From Clostridia bacterium (lineage in GTDB: Bacteria > Bacillota > Clostridia > Christensenellales > UBA1242), in contig JAGCSP010000092.1 in the NCBI GenBank assembly GCA_017964105.1, positions 1 through 17,923 on the forward strand: a stretch of 17,923 bases of DNA, written 5' to 3'. The translations under genes and the position numbers were made by a program. Below are positions 17,070 through 17,923 of the stretch, in pieces (within the stretch, counting starts at the first letter, position 1; each line of letters begins with the position of its first letter). Below the pieces are notes generated by a model. That model saw only the letters and a program-made list of their open reading frames with translations. It did not search any database and was not told the origin of the DNA.

Positions 17070-17846
17070 ATGAGCGGAAAATTAATTAATAAAACAATAT
17101 TTAATAATCATAAAAAATCGCTACTTTACTGTATTTTTTGGTCATTGTTAATTGCTGGAATGATGGTTGTAACAATCAGCATGTTTCCAATTGTTGCAAA
17201 AGCAGTAAAGGGACTTCCTGAAGAGATAAAACAATACCTTAGCGGTATGGAAAACATTAACAATTATTTTGAAGCAGAGGCAAGCGAATTGTGGGTGTTA
17301 TTCATTTGCATTTATGGTGCGGTGCTTAGTTTTAATATGGTTACAAAAGAATTGAAAGGCACTGCATGTGAAGTTGTGTACACATCTCCTGCTAGCCGTG
17401 GCGAAATTTTAAGAAGTAAGGCAATTTACGTACTAATTAATGTAACAATTGCAAATGTATTTGTAGCAGCATTCTCATATATGTCATTGTGCATCTGGGG
17501 CGATCCATTTAGTCTTGGCAATTTCTTTGTGTACACATTATTTGCATGGCTTGCGACATTAGTTGTTAGCTACTTTGCATTTGGAATGTGTGTATTTATG
17601 GGTAAAAAAATGAGTCCTTTATCAATTATTGCAATCCTAGCATTTGTGTATATCATGGCTATGTTTTCGCAAAATGTGCAAGTTCTCAGCTATTTTACAC
17701 CGCTTAGTGCAATTAGTGGCGGAATTCTTATAAATGGCTTTGGTGGAGTGCAACAATACGGAATACCTTTAATTATTTGGATGTCAGCAGCAGTTGTGAT
17801 AAATGTACTTGGTTTTTGCAAGTTTAAAAATAGTGATATCTGTTAA
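17070..17846 (+). CDS. ABC-2 type transporter permease
   Basis: This 258-residue membrane protein is the partner of the ATPase upstream. About six hydrophobic segments are visible, near residues 18-38, 73-92, 117-142, 150-177, 182-205 and 231-251, with an extracytoplasmic loop between the first two. The segment after the second (KELKGTACEVVYTSPASRGEI) matches the cytoplasmic coupling stretch common in ABC-2 permeases, where an E-x-G/T-x-x-x-x-TSP pattern is typical. A G-rich site with GGTGAT at 17062-17067 precedes ATG 17070. The 258-residue length is short but complete. No clear terminator follows; only AT-rich sequence precedes the next promoter. Confidence 0.93.
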   Translation: MSGKLINKTIFNNHKKSLLYCIFWSLLIAGMMVVTISMFPIVAKAVKGLPEEIKQYLSGMENINNYFEAEASELWVLFICIYGAVLSFNMVTKELKGTACEVVYTSPASRGEILRSKAIYVLINVTIANVFVAAFSYMSLCIWGDPFSLGNFFVYTLFAWLATLVVSYFAFGMCVFMGKKMSPLSIIAILAFVYIMAMFSQNVQVLSYFTPLSAISGGILINGFGGVQQYGIPLIIWMSAAVVINVLGFCKFKNSDIC

Positions 17847-17863
17847 AAATTTTTAATAAACAC

Positions 17864-17892
17864 TTGCAATATTGAGTAAATTATATTATACT
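17864..17892 (+). promoter_or_regulatory. Promoter for a gene beyond the window
   Basis: TTGCAA (17864-17869) and TATACT (17887-17892) are separated by 17 bp. No start codon with a binding site is seen before the window ends, so the gene it serves lies downstream. Confidence 0.65.
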
Positions 17893-17923
17893 TATAGCAG
17901 TATAAAGAATAAATAGAGTTCCG

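Noticed and set aside
1..17923. Complete absence of TGA stop codons (11 TAA and 2 TAG among the 13 genes), hinting at a recoded TGA.
   Set aside because: Conserved tryptophans are encoded by TGG and all genes read full length under the standard code. TAA preference is normal in low-GC genomes, and 13 genes are too few.

Overview
The window comes from a low-GC, Gram-positive-type bacterium, most likely an uncultured member of the Bacillota (Clostridia or a relative). The clues are strong AGGAGG-type ribosome binding sites, sigma-A-like promoters with 17-bp spacers, AT-rich DNA, A/T-flanked intrinsic terminators and the joint presence of the rpoBC and str (rpsL-rpsG-fusA-tuf) clusters. The standard genetic code applies. 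Closer placement is not possible from sequence reading alone.

Layout. Positions 1-6999 hold the 3' part of rpoB (its start lies before the window) and a complete rpoC, ending at a strong terminator (7013-7040). Positions 7041-9000 hold two single genes for unrecognised cytosolic proteins, each with its own promoter, and a convergent orphan HicB-like gene; the second unknown gene and hicB share a bidirectional terminator. Positions 9000-9412 are a gene-free regulatory stretch with inverted repeats, one near-consensus promoter and an RNA leader of about 200 nt that can fold extensively. Positions 9413-13597 are the translation operon rpsL-rpsG-fusA-tuf, closed by a terminator. Positions 13722-15029 and 15071-16024 (minus strand) are two further unrecognised proteins in a convergent pair with a shared terminator. 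Positions 16184-17846 are an ABC-2 type ATPase and permease pair with its own promoter, and another promoter points out of the window at 17864-17892.

How the genes work together. The core is RNA polymerase (beta, beta') plus the decoding and elongation machinery (S12, S7, EF-G, EF-Tu). In many Bacillota these blocks are nearly continuous; here they are split by the accessory genes.

Most interesting points. (1) The rifamycin pocket of RpoB carries Gln where His526 (E. coli numbering) is expected, with further changes nearby. (2) S12 carries Arg at position 88, a known streptomycin-resistance substitution. (3) Three unrecognised genes on both strands share the same extended promoter, GGTATTTACAA followed 16 nt later by TATAAT. 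(4) The rpsL leader has several perfect helices, some mutually exclusive. I found no mobile element, CRISPR array, tRNA or rRNA, and no clear defence or biosynthetic system.
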